DNA of 64,000 bases from assembly GCF_001425445.1 (NCBI RefSeq), contig NZ_LMQU01000010.1, forward strand, positions 7,501 through 71,500. The letters run 5' to 3'. The notes under the pieces were generated by a model that did not search any database, was not told the DNA's origin, and saw only the letters and a list, made by a program, of their open reading frames with translations. Numbering within the stretch: the first letter of the stretch is position 1; every line of letters starts with the position of its first letter. Shown piece by piece: positions 1 through 9,613 of this stretch. Origin of the DNA: Devosia sp. Leaf420 (GTDB lineage: Bacteria > Pseudomonadota > Alphaproteobacteria > Rhizobiales > Devosiaceae). A program made the position numbers and the translations under genes.

Positions 1-2
1 TC

Positions 3-734
3 ATCGGCATGTTCGCCTACGACGTCGACATGAACAAGCGCATCGCGGCCGGCGACACGATCGAAATCCTCGAAACCCAGGATACGCCGGACGCCAAACC
101 TGAGCTTCTCTATGTGTCGCTCACCCTATCGGGCACCAAGCGCCAGCTTTATCGCTTCGCAACCGCCGACGGCACGGTCGATTTTTATGATCCCGACGGC
201 GAAACCGGCAAGCGGTTCCTCAATCGCCGCCCGCTCGAAGGCGGCGGCACGCTTCGCTCGCGCTTCGGCTATCGCATCCATCCGATCTTCCACACGCGCA
301 AATTGCATACCGGCGTCGATCTCGCGGCCCGCACCGGCACCCCGATCTATGCCGCGGGCGATGGCACGATCGAATATTACCGCTGGCAGTCGGGCTACGG
401 CAACAAGATCGAAATCAAGCACGTCAATGGCTACGAAACCGCCTATGGCCACCTGTCGCGTTTCGTCGACGGGCTTGGCGTTGGCTCAAAGGTCCGACAG
501 GGCCAAGTGATCGGCTATGTTGGTTCGACCGGCCAATCGACCGGTCCGCACCTCCACTTCGAGATGCACATCAATGGCAATCTCGTCGATCCGCTGAGCG
601 TGAAACTGCCCAAGGACAATGTGCTGGCGGCGCAATATCGCGACAGCTTCAAGCAGGCCATGGCCCAGATCGACGATCTCCTCGCGCGAGAAGGTACGCC
701 GACCAAGGTCGCCTCCGCCGCCCATTCCGACTAG
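3..734 (+). CDS. M23 family metallopeptidase, C-terminal part
   Basis: The reading frame is open at the left edge, so only the C-terminal ~243 residues are present. They hold a complete peptidase M23 (LytM-type) domain: the zinc-ligand motif HTGVDLA, the segment YGHLSR, and the second ligand motif HLHFEMH near residue 180. In this family the domain cuts peptidoglycan cross-link peptides in the periplasm, or acts as an amidase activator when inactive. The usual ligands are visible, so it could be catalytic. The tail after the domain is short. The N-terminal region (signal peptide, coiled coil or LysM) lies outside the window, so the subfamily cannot be fixed. Confidence 0.9.
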   Translation: MGMFAYDVDMNKRIAAGDTIEILETQDTPDAKPELLYVSLTLSGTKRQLYRFATADGTVDFYDPDGETGKRFLNRRPLEGGGTLRSRFGYRIHPIFHTRKLHTGVDLAARTGTPIYAAGDGTIEYYRWQSGYGNKIEIKHVNGYETAYGHLSRFVDGLGVGSKVRQGQVIGYVGSTGQSTGPHLHFEMHINGNLVDPLSVKLPKDNVLAAQYRDSFKQAMAQIDDLLAREGTPTKVASAAHSD

Positions 735-754
735 GCGAGTTTTCGCCAGGGCCC

Positions 755-1096
755 CTATTCGGCCCGGGCGATCCAGACGGCCAGTTCATTGCCGCCCGGC
801 TCGCGGAAATGAAACCGGCGTCCGCCCGGAAAATCGAACTGCGCCTTGGTGATGACGCCCCCAGCGGCGATCACCCGGCGCTCGGCATCGTCGATATCCT
901 CGGTCCGCACGATGGCCATTGTTGCGCCGACCTTATCGGATGCCTGATCGACACCGCCATCGATCCCCGCATCATCGATCGCATCATAGTCCGGACCGTA
1001 GCTCGTCGCGCCCCAGCCAAAGGCCGCGCGAAAGAAGCCGCTGGTTGCGGCCCGGTCAGTCGAAGGAAATTCGATATAGTCGATTTTGTCTGCCAT
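755..1096 (-). CDS. VOC-family (glyoxalase/bleomycin-resistance-like) protein
   Basis: A 113-residue single VOC domain. It opens with the usual beta strand (KIDYIEFPSTD), followed by FFRAAFGW and a C-terminal strand FREPGGNELAVW, which carries the Glu that often binds metal in this superfamily. Such small VOC proteins form dimers with a metal site between subunits; substrates vary and cannot be read from sequence. It lies convergent to the peptidase gene and downstream of clpB on the same strand, separated from clpB by a strong terminator, so it is probably transcribed alone. A function beyond VOC fold is not assigned. Confidence 0.85.
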   Translation of the reverse strand: MADKIDYIEFPSTDRAATSGFFRAAFGWGATSYGPDYDAIDDAGIDGGVDQASDKVGATMAIVRTEDIDDAERRVIAAGGVITKAQFDFPGGRRFHFREPGGNELAVWIARAE

Positions 1097-1169
1097 GGCC
1101 GCCCCCCAGTGTTCTTATTTTGTTCTAGCTGCGAAGAGTGACCGTTTCAAGCGGGATTCGATGAGCACT

Positions 1170-1205
1170 AAAAAAGAAAAGGGCCGATTCTGCGACCGGC
1201 CCTTT
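1170..1205 (-). terminator. Rho-independent terminator of clpB
   Basis: On the minus strand a 9-bp stem (1197-1205 pairing with 1178-1186) is followed by an almost unbroken T tract (complement of 1170-1180). It starts 16 bp past the clpB stop codon and separates clpB from the VOC gene. Confidence 0.9.
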
Positions 1206-1220
1206 CCGTCAGCTGTACGA

Positions 1221-3836
1221 CTATGCCGCTGCGTCTTGTTCCGCAGCGTCGCCAGGAAGGAGAACAATCCCCTCGTCCCCGGCATCGACGATGATCCGCG
1301 ATCCATCCGAGACCTTGCCCGACAAGATCTCCTCGGCCAATTCGTCCTGCACGGCGCGCTGGATGACGCGCTTGAGCGGACGCGCGCCATAGGCGGGATC
1401 ATAGCCTTCGTTCGCCAGCCACTCGCGCGCCTTGGCGGTGAGTTCGAGCGTGATGTCCCGATCGTGCAGCAGCTTTTCGAGCCGGCCGAACTGGATATCG
1501 ACGATCGAGCCCATGTGTTCGCGCCCAAGGCGATGGAACAGCAGGATTTCGTCGATCCGGTTCAAGAACTCGGGCCGGAACGACGCCTTGACCATATCGA
1601 GCACCTTGCCGCGCACGAGCTCCACCGATTCCCCATCCTTGAGATCGACGAGATATTCAGCGCCGATATTTGAGGTGAGAATGATGACCGCGTTGCGGAA
1701 ATCGACCGTACGCCCCTGCCCGTCCGTCAGCCGCCCATCGTCGAGCACCTGGAGGAGAACATTGAACACATCGGGATGCGCCTTTTCGATCTCGTCGAAG
1801 AGGATCACCTGATAGGGCCGACGCCGCACGGCTTCGGTGAGCACACCGCCTTCGTCATAGCCGACATAGCCCGGAGGGGCGCCGATCAGTCGAGCGACGG
1901 AGTGTTTTTCCATGAACTCGGACATATCGAGCCGCACCATGGCGGTCTCGTCGTCAAAGAGGAACTGCGCCAAAGCCTTGGTCAATTCGGTCTTGCCGAC
2001 GCCGGTTGGCCCCAAAAACATGAACGAGCCGATCGGCCGGTTCGGATCCTGCAGTCCGGCGCGCGAACGGCGCACGGCCTTTGCCACCGCCGCCACGGCT
2101 TCGGACTGCCCGATGACGCGCGCTCCAAGCGAGGTTTCCATATGGAGGAGCTTTTCGCGTTCGCCTTCCATCATCCGGTCGACCGGAATGCCCGTCCAGC
2201 GCGACACCACCTGGGCAATATCGGTCGGCTCGACGGTTTCCTTGGCCATAACCGGATCGGGCTTGCCATCGCCATTCGGGTCGTCGGCAGTTTTGAGCCG
2301 CTTTTCGAGATCGGGAATGACGCCATAGGCAAGCTCGCCCGCGCGCGCCAGGTCGCCCTGCCGCTGCGCGATTTCGAGCTGGGAACGCGCGGCATCGAGC
2401 TCTTCCTTGAGCTTGGTCGATCCCTGCAGCCGTTCCTTCTCCGCGAGCCACTTTGAGGACAGCGCCTGAGCCTGTTCTTCGAGCCCAGACAGATCCTGTT
2501 CGAGCCGGTCGAGCCGCGTGCGCGAGCCGTCATCGCTTTCCTTCTTCAGCGCCTCGCGCTCGATTTTGAGCTGCATGATGCGCCGATCAAGCTCGTCGAG
2601 CGCCTCGGGCTTGGAATCCACAGCCATGCGCAGCCGCGCTGCCGCTTCGTCCATCAAGTCGATGGCCTTATCGGGCAGGAAGCGGTCGGTGATATAGCGG
2701 TTCGACAGCGTCGCCGCACTTACCAAGGCCGAGTCGGCGATGCGAATGCCGTGGTGCAGTTCGTACTTTTCCTTGAGCCCGCGCAGGATCGAGATCGTAT
2801 CTTCCACCGTCGGCTCAGACACGAAGACCGGCTGGAAGCGCCGGGCCAGTGCCGGGTCTTTTTCGACATGCTTGCGATATTCGTCGAGCGTCGTCGCGCC
2901 GACGCAGTGAAGCTCGCCGCGCGCCAGAGCGGGCTTTAAGAGATTGGACGCATCCATCGCCCCATCTGCCTTCCCCGCGCCGACGAGGGTATGCATTTCG
3001 TCAATGAAGAGAATGATCTGCCCCTCGGCCGACTGCACTTCCGACAGCACGGACTTCAAGCGCTCTTCAAACTCGCCGCGATATTTCGCGCCGGCAATCA
3101 GCGCGCCCATGTCGAGCGACAGCAAGCTCTTGTTCTTGAGCGATTCCGGCACGTCGCCATTGACGATACGGATGGCCAGACCTTCGGCGATCGCCGTCTT
3201 GCCGACGCCGGGTTCACCGATCAGCACCGGATTGTTCTTCGTCCGGCGGCTCAGCACCTGAATGGTGCGGCGGATTTCTTCGTCGCGGCCAATAACAGGA
3301 TCGAGCTTGCCTTCGCGTACATCCTGGGTCAGGTCGCGGGCATATTTCTTGAGCGCATCATAGGCGTTCTCGGCCGAGGCCGAGTCAGCCGTCCGGCCCT
3401 TGCGGATTTCTTCGATGGCCGTGTTGATGCCCTGCGGCGTCACGCCGGCAGCGGCCAGAATGCGCCCGGCATCGGTGTCTTTTTCAACGACCATGGCCAG
3501 CAGCAGGCGTTCGGCCGTTACATAGCTATCGCCCGCTTTTTTCGCCGCGCTTTCTGCGGTGTCGAAGACGCGCGCCAAGTCGCGGCTCAGCGACAGTTGC
3601 GCAGCATCGCCCGAAACTTTTGGAATTTTATTGAGCGCGGCCTCGACGCCAGCGCGCGCAGCCTTAGCGTCGCCCCCGGCGCGTTCGATCAGACCCGAGG
3701 CCAAGCCCTGGTCATCGTCGAGCAGCACTTTTAACAGATGGACCGGCGCAAACTGCTGATGGCCCTTGCCCAGCGCCGTGGTCTGCGCGCTCTGGATAAA
3801 GCCGCGCGAGCGCTCGGTGTATTTTTCGATATTCAT
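1221..3836 (-). CDS. clpB: ATP-dependent disaggregase ClpB
   Basis: 871 residues, the normal ClpB length. In order: N-terminal Clp-N double repeat (about 1-145), first AAA+ module with Walker A GEPGVGKT near residue 205, a long coiled-coil middle domain (about 400-530; this separates ClpB from ClpA/ClpC), and a second AAA+ module with Walker [11 protein letters not shown] near 605 and the D2 small domain. It works with DnaK/DnaJ/GrpE to pull polypeptides out of aggregates after heat shock. It is monocistronic, with its own terminator and a possible heat-shock promoter. The start [13 protein letters not shown] matches the family. Confidence 0.98.
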   Translation of the reverse strand: MNIEKYTERSRGFIQSAQTTALGKGHQQFAPVHLLKVLLDDDQGLASGLIERAGGDAKAARAGVEAALNKIPKVSGDAAQLSLSRDLARVFDTAESAAKKAGDSYVTAERLLLAMVVEKDTDAGRILAAAGVTPQGINTAIEEIRKGRTADSASAENAYDALKKYARDLTQDVREGKLDPVIGRDEEIRRTIQVLSRRTKNNPVLIGEPGVGKTAIAEGLAIRIVNGDVPESLKNKSLLSLDMGALIAGAKYRGEFEERLKSVLSEVQSAEGQIILFIDEMHTLVGAGKADGAMDASNLLKPALARGELHCVGATTLDEYRKHVEKDPALARRFQPVFVSEPTVEDTISILRGLKEKYELHHGIRIADSALVSAATLSNRYITDRFLPDKAIDLMDEAAARLRMAVDSKPEALDELDRRIMQLKIEREALKKESDDGSRTRLDRLEQDLSGLEEQAQALSSKWLAEKERLQGSTKLKEELDAARSQLEIAQRQGDLARAGELAYGVIPDLEKRLKTADDPNGDGKPDPVMAKETVEPTDIAQVVSRWTGIPVDRMMEGEREKLLHMETSLGARVIGQSEAVAAVAKAVRRSRAGLQDPNRPIGSFMFLGPTGVGKTELTKALAQFLFDDETAMVRLDMSEFMEKHSVARLIGAPPGYVGYDEGGVLTEAVRRRPYQVILFDEIEKAHPDVFNVLLQVLDDGRLTDGQGRTVDFRNAVIILTSNIGAEYLVDLKDGESVELVRGKVLDMVKASFRPEFLNRIDEILLFHRLGREHMGSIVDIQFGRLEKLLHDRDITLELTAKAREWLANEGYDPAYGARPLKRVIQRAVQDELAEEILSGKVSDGSRIIVDAGDEGIVLLPGDAAEQDAAA

Positions 3837-3947
3837 TCAACTCTCCAAGTCTTGCTCGCCACCCAGCCCCCAAGAGGCACCGGCATGACGACGGAAGCGT
3901 CGGTGATGAAACGCCCGAAAAACCCGGCGCGCTGCATCATCGAAGAG

Positions 3948-3976
3948 ATATATGGGAAGGATTTCTGGGGCGGCAA
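3948..3976 (-). promoter_or_regulatory. Possible RpoH (sigma-32) promoter of clpB
   Basis: On the minus strand, TTGCCG (complement of 3971-3976) is followed after 14 bp by CCCATATAT (complement of 3948-3956). This resembles the sigma-32 -35 (CTTGAA-like) and -10 (CCCCATNT) elements and would give a leader of about 105 nt before clpB. The -10 match is good and the -35 match partial. clpB is a classical RpoH target, which supports the reading. Confidence 0.35.
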
Positions 3977-3996
3977 TGGTGGGGAGGAGGATGTCG

Positions 3997-5331
3997 CTAA
4001 ATGCGTAGTTCCGCCCCACGCCCCGGCGACACATCGACCCGGATCCACCCGTCCCCATCCCGCCGCCCAATCAACTCGGCCCGCGCGCCGTTCTCAAAAC
4101 TGTAGAGCAGATCCGCGCCCATCTGATATGGCCCTGGCGCCGCGTCATGAACCGCGAGATAATGCCGCCCGATCGTACCGCGCTCCGCCGCGGGCAGAGC
4201 GGCATCCACCGCCGCCCAGGCTTCCGCGTCATCGAGCACCGCACGCCCTTTCGGGTAAAATATCCCGGTGGCACGCGACGCCCCCAGTTCGCCATAGTGG
4301 ATCACAAACGCGTCCACACCCTTCCGCCACTCCGGCACATATCGAATGCGCGCCGAGTCAGCTTTCGGGTGCAGCACGCCATAGTAAGCGGCCAGATGCA
4401 GTTGCGCCGCCACGGCAATCTCAGCTTCGGCGTCATCGCCCAGTTCGAACAGCACCGCCTCCATGCCCGGCATCACGGCGCGGATTTCCGTTGCCGCCAT
4501 CGCGGCAAGATCGCTCCGTCTCGCGCGCCAGAGCCGGCGCACCGCACCGGGATGATCACCCGCCAGTTCATGCACGTGAAAATCGATGCCGTTGAATGGC
4601 AGGTCCTGCGGCTCCGGCCCCTGCCGCCGCTCGATGATGCCGAGCATCCACTCAAGCGGCTCAAAGCCGAGATTGTCGAAATCGGACTGCAAAAATCCTG
4701 TCGACGACCAATAGGGCCCGGCAATCCCCGGCCGCTCGAGTTCCCGTGCCGTCAGCGCCGCAATGAAATCAGAATCTAAATAGGTCCCGTCCGCGTCCTG
4801 CGACTCACCCGCCCCCATCCGCCCCAACACATGGGCAGCGCAAGCCCGCACATGATCCGATGGATGGTCGAGAATTTCGGGCAGGCACTTGCCATCCCAA
4901 TCCGCAATCCCGTCAATCAGCACAATCAGGCCCTCGACCCGCTCTGCCAGCGGCCCCGCGCTATGCGACAGCAGCTTCCGCAACCACGGCAGAATGACCT
5001 GCGGATAGGGCTCGCTATCGCCTTTGTATCGCAGCTCATGGAGGAAAAACGCGACGACATCGTCGTGCCGCTCTGCCTGCCTGTCGACAAGGCCAAGCAG
5101 CCACCGCGCCCGCTCAAGCTTGGCGGCCGTTGCCGCTTCACTCTCATCGAACACTTGCGCATGTTCCGACCAGAACACGGCCATGGAGAGCCGCTCGATG
5201 GCTGCCGCCCGCGTTTCGGCATCGTCGCTCTCGACGAGCGCCGCGACACCTTCATACCACTCGGGCCAATCCTTGGCCTCGAATTGATGCAGCGGCGCCT
5301 TGAGAAGGGATGAGGTTGCGGTTTTTTCCAT
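3997..5331 (-). CDS. Hypothetical HEAT-like repeat protein
   Basis: 444 residues, no signal peptide or membrane segment. The first 300 residues are helical with leucine/alanine-rich repeats resembling ARM/HEAT units (for example HPSDHVRACAAHVLGRMGAG near residue 180). The last ~100 residues look like a separate beta-rich domain ending in DGDGWIRVDVSPGRGAELRI. I do not recognise the family or any catalytic motif. It is alone, 160 bp upstream of clpB on the same strand and convergent with nothing. Alpha-solenoid proteins commonly serve as protein-binding scaffolds, but that is only a fold-based guess. Codon use and GC match the neighbours, so recent transfer is not evident. Confidence 0.75.
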   Translation of the reverse strand: MEKTATSSLLKAPLHQFEAKDWPEWYEGVAALVESDDAETRAAAIERLSMAVFWSEHAQVFDESEAATAAKLERARWLLGLVDRQAERHDDVVAFFLHELRYKGDSEPYPQVILPWLRKLLSHSAGPLAERVEGLIVLIDGIADWDGKCLPEILDHPSDHVRACAAHVLGRMGAGESQDADGTYLDSDFIAALTARELERPGIAGPYWSSTGFLQSDFDNLGFEPLEWMLGIIERRQGPEPQDLPFNGIDFHVHELAGDHPGAVRRLWRARRSDLAAMAATEIRAVMPGMEAVLFELGDDAEAEIAVAAQLHLAAYYGVLHPKADSARIRYVPEWRKGVDAFVIHYGELGASRATGIFYPKGRAVLDDAEAWAAVDAALPAAERGTIGRHYLAVHDAAPGPYQMGADLLYSFENGARAELIGRRDGDGWIRVDVSPGRGAELRI

Positions 5332-5372
5332 GCCGCAACCCTAGCAAAGCATCCGACGATTTTGAGGCAGGC

Positions 5373-6602
5373 TCAGGCCCGCTCTTCCCAGACCTTGGCC
5401 AATTCGACGATGGTCTGCACCGCCCGTTCCATATCCTGCCGGCTCACCCATTCGAGCGGCGAGTGGAAGGCGTGGCCGCCGGCAAAGATATTGGCGGTCG
5501 GCAGGCCCATGAACGACAGGCGCGAGCCATCCGTGCCGCCGCGGATCGATTTTTGCACCGGGGTCATCCCAGCTCGGCGGATCGCCTCGGCGGCGTTTTC
5601 GATAATTGCAGGGTGCTGGTCGAGCACCTGCTTCATATTGCGATATTGCTCATGTGTCGTGATCGCATAGCGCGAGCCGGGGAAATCGGCGAGCACCGAC
5701 CGGGCGAGGTCATCGACCATGTCGCGCTTTTGCCGCAGGCCTTCCTCGGTGAAATCGCGGATGATCATCTTGATCACCGCCTTTTCCATCGACCCGGTCA
5801 CCTCGGTCGGATGCACGAAGCCATCCCGCCCCTCCGTCCCCTCGGGCGACACATTGCGCGGCAACCGCGCCAGGATCGCGCCGGCGATCTTGATGGAATT
5901 TTCCATCCGGTCCTTGGCATAGCCGGGATGGATGGCAACGCCGGTGATTTCGAGCGTCAACCCATCGGCCGAAAAGCTCTCGTCCTCGACATGCCCGGCC
6001 GTGCTGCCATCCATCGTATAGGCAAAGCGCGCACCGAGTTTTTCGAGATCAGCCTTATCCACCCCACGCCCGATTTCTTCGTCCGGCGTGAACAGCAGTT
6101 TTATCGTGCCGTGCCGGATCGATGTGTCTTCGAGCAAAATCTTGGCCGCCGTCACGATCTCGGCAAGACCAGCCTTGTCGTCGGCGCCAAGGAGGGTCGT
6201 GCCGTCCGTCGTCACCAGGTCATTGCCGATCTGGTTTTTCAGTTCGGGATGCTCGGCCACCTTGATGACCCGGCCGGAATTGCCGAGCGTGATATCGCCG
6301 CCCCGATAATTGCTGACGATTTTGGGCTGCACCCCGGTGCCCGAAAAGTCGGGCGCCGTGTCCATATGCGAGCAGAAGCAGATGACGGGCACGTCCTTGT
6401 CGGTATTGGCCGGCACCGTCGCATAGACATAGCCATGCTGGTCCATATGCGCGTCGCTGAGCCCGATCGCGAGCAGTTCCTCGACCAGAACCCGCCCCAG
6501 ATCCTTCTGCTTTTCCGTCGATGGCTGGCTCGGCGAATCCGCGTCGGATTGCGTATCGATAACGACATAGCGGAGGAAGCGATCAAGAACGGTATCGGTC
6601 AT
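5373..6602 (-). CDS. pepT: Peptidase T (tripeptide aminopeptidase)
   Basis: About 409 residues from the chosen start MTDTVLDRFLRYVVIDTQSD, which matches the PepT N terminus; an in-frame ATG 39 bp upstream would add an atypical 13-residue tail. M20 metallopeptidase motifs are present: CSHMDTAPDF (His and Asp ligands), LLGADDKAGLAEI (bridging Asp), FTPDEEIGRG (catalytic Glu plus ligand Glu), and GTDGSRLSF late in the protein. The enzyme is a cytoplasmic dinuclear-zinc peptidase releasing the N-terminal residue of tripeptides. It appears monocistronic. Confidence 0.95.
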   Translation of the reverse strand: MTDTVLDRFLRYVVIDTQSDADSPSQPSTEKQKDLGRVLVEELLAIGLSDAHMDQHGYVYATVPANTDKDVPVICFCSHMDTAPDFSGTGVQPKIVSNYRGGDITLGNSGRVIKVAEHPELKNQIGNDLVTTDGTTLLGADDKAGLAEIVTAAKILLEDTSIRHGTIKLLFTPDEEIGRGVDKADLEKLGARFAYTMDGSTAGHVEDESFSADGLTLEITGVAIHPGYAKDRMENSIKIAGAILARLPRNVSPEGTEGRDGFVHPTEVTGSMEKAVIKMIIRDFTEEGLRQKRDMVDDLARSVLADFPGSRYAITTHEQYRNMKQVLDQHPAIIENAAEAIRRAGMTPVQKSIRGGTDGSRLSFMGLPTANIFAGGHAFHSPLEWVSRQDMERAVQTIVELAKVWEERA

Positions 6603-6697
6603 GGGTCTATCCGGCAGATAAAAACGACATTGCTTCAGCATAACGCGGCGGAGGCCTGAGGCACACCCGGGCAGAGCCTATCTGTCCGCCCAAAATC

Positions 6698-7372
6698 TCA
6701 CGTCTGCCCGCCCAAAATATTGATGGCATAGGCGAGAATGCCGATGTTGAAGGCGAACGCCGCCATGGTGTGGATCAGCACGACGCGCCTGAAACTGCCG
6801 CTCTCGATGCTGACATCGGAGGTCTGAAAGGTCATGCCGAGGGTAAAGCTGAAATAGAAAAAGTCCCAATAGTCGGGCGTATTGACCTTGGGGAAATCGA
6901 GCCCGCCGCGATCGGAGCCATCGGCCTGCCCGTAATAGAGGTGGGCATAATGGAGCCCGAAGACGACATTGGCAAAGAGCCAGGCGAGCGCCAGCGTTAC
7001 GAGAACAAGCGGAATTTCGCCTGCGGCGCTGCTCTTGTCCCCAACGAGGGTCCCGATGGAAACAAGCACCACAAGGAGAATGACGATGGTAATCGCCAAT
7101 AGCCCCGTGCGGTTGGTGTCGTTTGCCGCAGCGCTCCGGCGCATGTCGAGCGCGTCATGGCCGCGAAGCCGCAAGAGGTAGAGCAGGAACACCACACAGG
7201 CCGCGTCGAAGCCGAACAGCAGCGATTCCGAAATCGGGACCCCAGCCAGCAGCGCTCCCGAAACGACGACGACGAGCGCCACCGCAAAGGCAATGAATGA
7301 AGGCGGCGCGACATAGGCACGAAGAAGACCGATCACGCGCATCGACAAGGGCCCCGGTTCTGTTCCAGCCAA
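6698..7372 (-). CDS. DUF1345 integral membrane protein
   Basis: 224 residues with about five hydrophobic segments: two near the N terminus (about 20-45 and 50-68), one near 92-112, one near 122-145, and one near the C terminus. The central signature TPDYWDFFYFSFTLGMTFQTSDV is typical of DUF1345 proteins, and its polar/aromatic pattern recalls pore-lined ion-channel families. The biochemical role is unknown. It is divergent from the small membrane peptide gene at 7436, sharing a 63-bp promoter region, so the two may be co-regulated. Confidence 0.85.
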   Translation of the reverse strand: MAGTEPGPLSMRVIGLLRAYVAPPSFIAFAVALVVVVSGALLAGVPISESLLFGFDAACVVFLLYLLRLRGHDALDMRRSAAANDTNRTGLLAITIVILLVVLVSIGTLVGDKSSAAGEIPLVLVTLALAWLFANVVFGLHYAHLYYGQADGSDRGGLDFPKVNTPDYWDFFYFSFTLGMTFQTSDVSIESGSFRRVVLIHTMAAFAFNIGILAYAINILGGQT

Positions 7373-7435
7373 TTGGAACGTCCCGATGTCTTCTACATTA
7401 GCTATGATCTGATGCGAAACAGGACGGAGACCCAG

Positions 7436-7582
7436 ATGCTTTGGATAATTGCGATCATTCTGCTCGGACTATGGGCCGTCGGGCTCGCCTTCAAGGTCGC
7501 TGGTGCGCTGATCCACCTTCTCCTCGTGATTGCCGTGATCGTCGTCCTCTTCAAGCTCTTCACCGGCCGACGCAGCGTCTAA
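7436..7582 (+). CDS. Small lmo0937-family-like membrane protein
   Basis: 48 residues beginning MLWIIAIILLGLWAVGL, with two closely spaced hydrophobic stretches and a basic tail FTGRRSV. The architecture and the MLWxIAxILLxLWxxG start match the lmo0937 family (DUF5670), widespread tiny membrane proteins linked in some bacteria to stress conditions; the function is not established. The start was chosen because GGAGA sits 5 bp upstream of ATG 7436. A longer in-frame reading from 7373 has no such site and would hide the hydrophobic start. A terminator follows the gene. Confidence 0.75.
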   Translation: MLWIIAIILLGLWAVGLAFKVAGALIHLLLVIAVIVVLFKLFTGRRSV

Positions 7583-7632
7583 CGCCGCGCAAAGCCTGAT
7601 CAGTTAAGTTTGGATATCAACATGCTGCAGAG

Positions 7633-7660
7633 GCTGGGCGCGATCCGCACCCAGCTTTTT
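7633..7660 (+). terminator. Rho-independent terminator after the small membrane protein gene
   Basis: Stem GCTGGG (7633-7638) with CCCAGC (7650-7655), followed directly by TTTTT. It is read on the plus strand only; the opposite strand has no T tract. Confidence 0.8.
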
Positions 7661-7680
7661 GTGCTGTCCCTAGGCTCTAT

Positions 7681-9447
7681 CTAGAGCGCCCAGACCAGCA
7701 AAAGCATGGGCACCGAGACAAGGATCACCAATAGGGACAGCGGCAAGCCCAATCGCCAATAATCGCCGAAACGATAGCCGCCCGGGCCCATCACCAGCGT
7801 ATTGCACTGGTGGCCGATGGGCGTGAGGAAGTCGGAACCGGCGCCGATAGCGACGGCCATCAAGAAGGCCTCAGGCTGATAGCCGAGATCGGCCGCAAAG
7901 GTCGCTGCGATCGGCGCCATCACCAGCACGGTCGCGGCATTGTTGAGGAACGGCGTCACAGCCATCGCGACGACCAGAATGAGCGCAAGCGCCCCATAGG
8001 CCGGCAGCACCGACGCCGTCGAGGACAGCCAATTGGCAATCAGGTCCGTTGCCCCGGTGGTGCGCAGCGAGTCGCTGACCGGGATCAGCGCTGCCAGCAT
8101 GATCAGGATTGGCGCGTCGATATGGGTATAGACATCACGCAGCGGCACGGTACGGGTCGCAACCATGAAAACAGCGGCGGCAAAAAACGCGATCGGGACT
8201 GAAACAAGGCCAAGCGCCGTGCTACCCATGGCAAGAATGAGGATCAGGACCGGAATGAGGCCATTGCGGATGCTGCCAATGGTCAGGTTACGCTCGACGA
8301 GGGGCAAACAGTCCCAATCGCGCAACCGTCCCGGCAGCGTGTCGAGATCGCCCTGCAGCACGAGGACGTCGCCAACATTAAAGCGGATCTCGCCCAGGCG
8401 CTCGGTCAGGCGTTTATCGCGACGCGCAACGGCGAGGAGGTTGAGACCTTCAGCGTCGAACAGTGCCAATTCCTTGGCGGTGCGGCCGACCAGCGACGAA
8501 CTATCGCCCACAACGGCCTCGACCACCCCGACTTCCCTCGCAGACACGGCATGGTCGCGCCTTTCGGAAAAGGCGAGCTTTCCCTGCGAGACGATCCTGT
8601 CGAGTGCATCGGGCTCGCCCTCGACGATCAGCAGTTCGCCTTCATGGACAAGAGAATCGGGCAGCGGCAGGCGGCGCTTGCCGTTCGCCGCGATGATACC
8701 GGTGATCATCGCCTGGCCACCGCCAAGGCGCTGCACCGCGCCCACGGTTTCCCCGATGCTGGGCGAATCGGCCGGCACGCGGACTTCGGTCGTATAGTTC
8801 TTGATGGAAATGGCCTGATCGAGCGAGCTTTTGACCTGGCTGCGCTCGGGCAGAAGTCGATAGCAAAGCGCCAGGAACACCACACCCACTAAAGCCAGCG
8901 ACGCGCCGACGGGCGTGAAATCGAACATCGTAAACGGAGTACCTGTCAGTTCCTCGCGCACGCGGGAGACGATGACATTTGGGGAGGTACCGATCTGCGT
9001 CATCAGACCGCCGAGCAGCGCACCAAAGGACATCGGCATTAGAAACAGAGACGGCGACACACCAGATTTTCGCGCCATCTGAAAGGCGATCGGCATCATG
9101 ATCGCCAGCGCACCGATATTCTTGATGAACGCAGACAGCAGAGTGACTGTCAGCACTAGAACCACCAGTTGCGCGCGCGGCGTCCGCAGATTGGGCGCAA
9201 AGCGCCGGACGGCAACTTCCATGACGCCCGAGCGCGCCACTGCGGCGCTGACGACAAGGGCGCTACCGACGATCACGACGATATCGTCGGAAAGGCCGGT
9301 GAACGCATCCTCGGGCGCAACGATCCCCGCTGCAACTGCCGCCAGAAGCGCCCCGACGGCGACCAGATCATAGCGCCATCGGCCCCAGACGAAGGCGACC
9401 ATCATGAAGAAAATGATGCCGAACGCGAAAATTTGCGGCGTGGTCAT
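7681..9447 (-). CDS. SLC13-family anion permease with TrkA-C domains
   Basis: 588 residues. There are several N-terminal membrane segments (about 5-190), then a soluble central part with two TrkA-C-like domains (about 210-290 and 300-380), then a second membrane half. The C-terminal segment carries the repeated SNxxP-like motifs typical of divalent-anion/sodium symporters (TQIGTSPN in half one; TPFLNNAATVLVMAPIA and PIGHQCNTLVMGPGGY in half two). This is the TrkA-C-containing SLC13/ArsB-related group, often annotated as putative sulfate or dicarboxylate permeases; the substrate cannot be set. It lies 166 bp downstream of the Mfd-type helicase on the same strand and may be independently expressed. 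Confidence 0.88.
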   Translation of the reverse strand: MTTPQIFAFGIIFFMMVAFVWGRWRYDLVAVGALLAAVAAGIVAPEDAFTGLSDDIVVIVGSALVVSAAVARSGVMEVAVRRFAPNLRTPRAQLVVLVLTVTLLSAFIKNIGALAIMMPIAFQMARKSGVSPSLFLMPMSFGALLGGLMTQIGTSPNVIVSRVREELTGTPFTMFDFTPVGASLALVGVVFLALCYRLLPERSQVKSSLDQAISIKNYTTEVRVPADSPSIGETVGAVQRLGGGQAMITGIIAANGKRRLPLPDSLVHEGELLIVEGEPDALDRIVSQGKLAFSERRDHAVSAREVGVVEAVVGDSSSLVGRTAKELALFDAEGLNLLAVARRDKRLTERLGEIRFNVGDVLVLQGDLDTLPGRLRDWDCLPLVERNLTIGSIRNGLIPVLILILAMGSTALGLVSVPIAFFAAAVFMVATRTVPLRDVYTHIDAPILIMLAALIPVSDSLRTTGATDLIANWLSSTASVLPAYGALALILVVAMAVTPFLNNAATVLVMAPIAATFAADLGYQPEAFLMAVAIGAGSDFLTPIGHQCNTLVMGPGGYRFGDYWRLGLPLSLLVILVSVPMLLLVWAL

Positions 9448-9613
9448 TCAGTGTACTCCCCCAGATTTGGGCAACGGCCCAACCTGGCGATAAGTCGAAG
9501 CCAGGCAGCAATTTTTCGCGCGTCGTAAACAATTGCCTGATGCAAGCATCGCTTACATAGATCGCAGCAACAGCGCTCTTACCCCTGCTCCCGTGAACAA
9601 GCCGCTGAGTCGA

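Noticed and set aside
5310..6659. 449-codon plus-strand frame opposite pepT
   Set aside because: PepT motifs are on the minus strand; the plus frame has no known motif.
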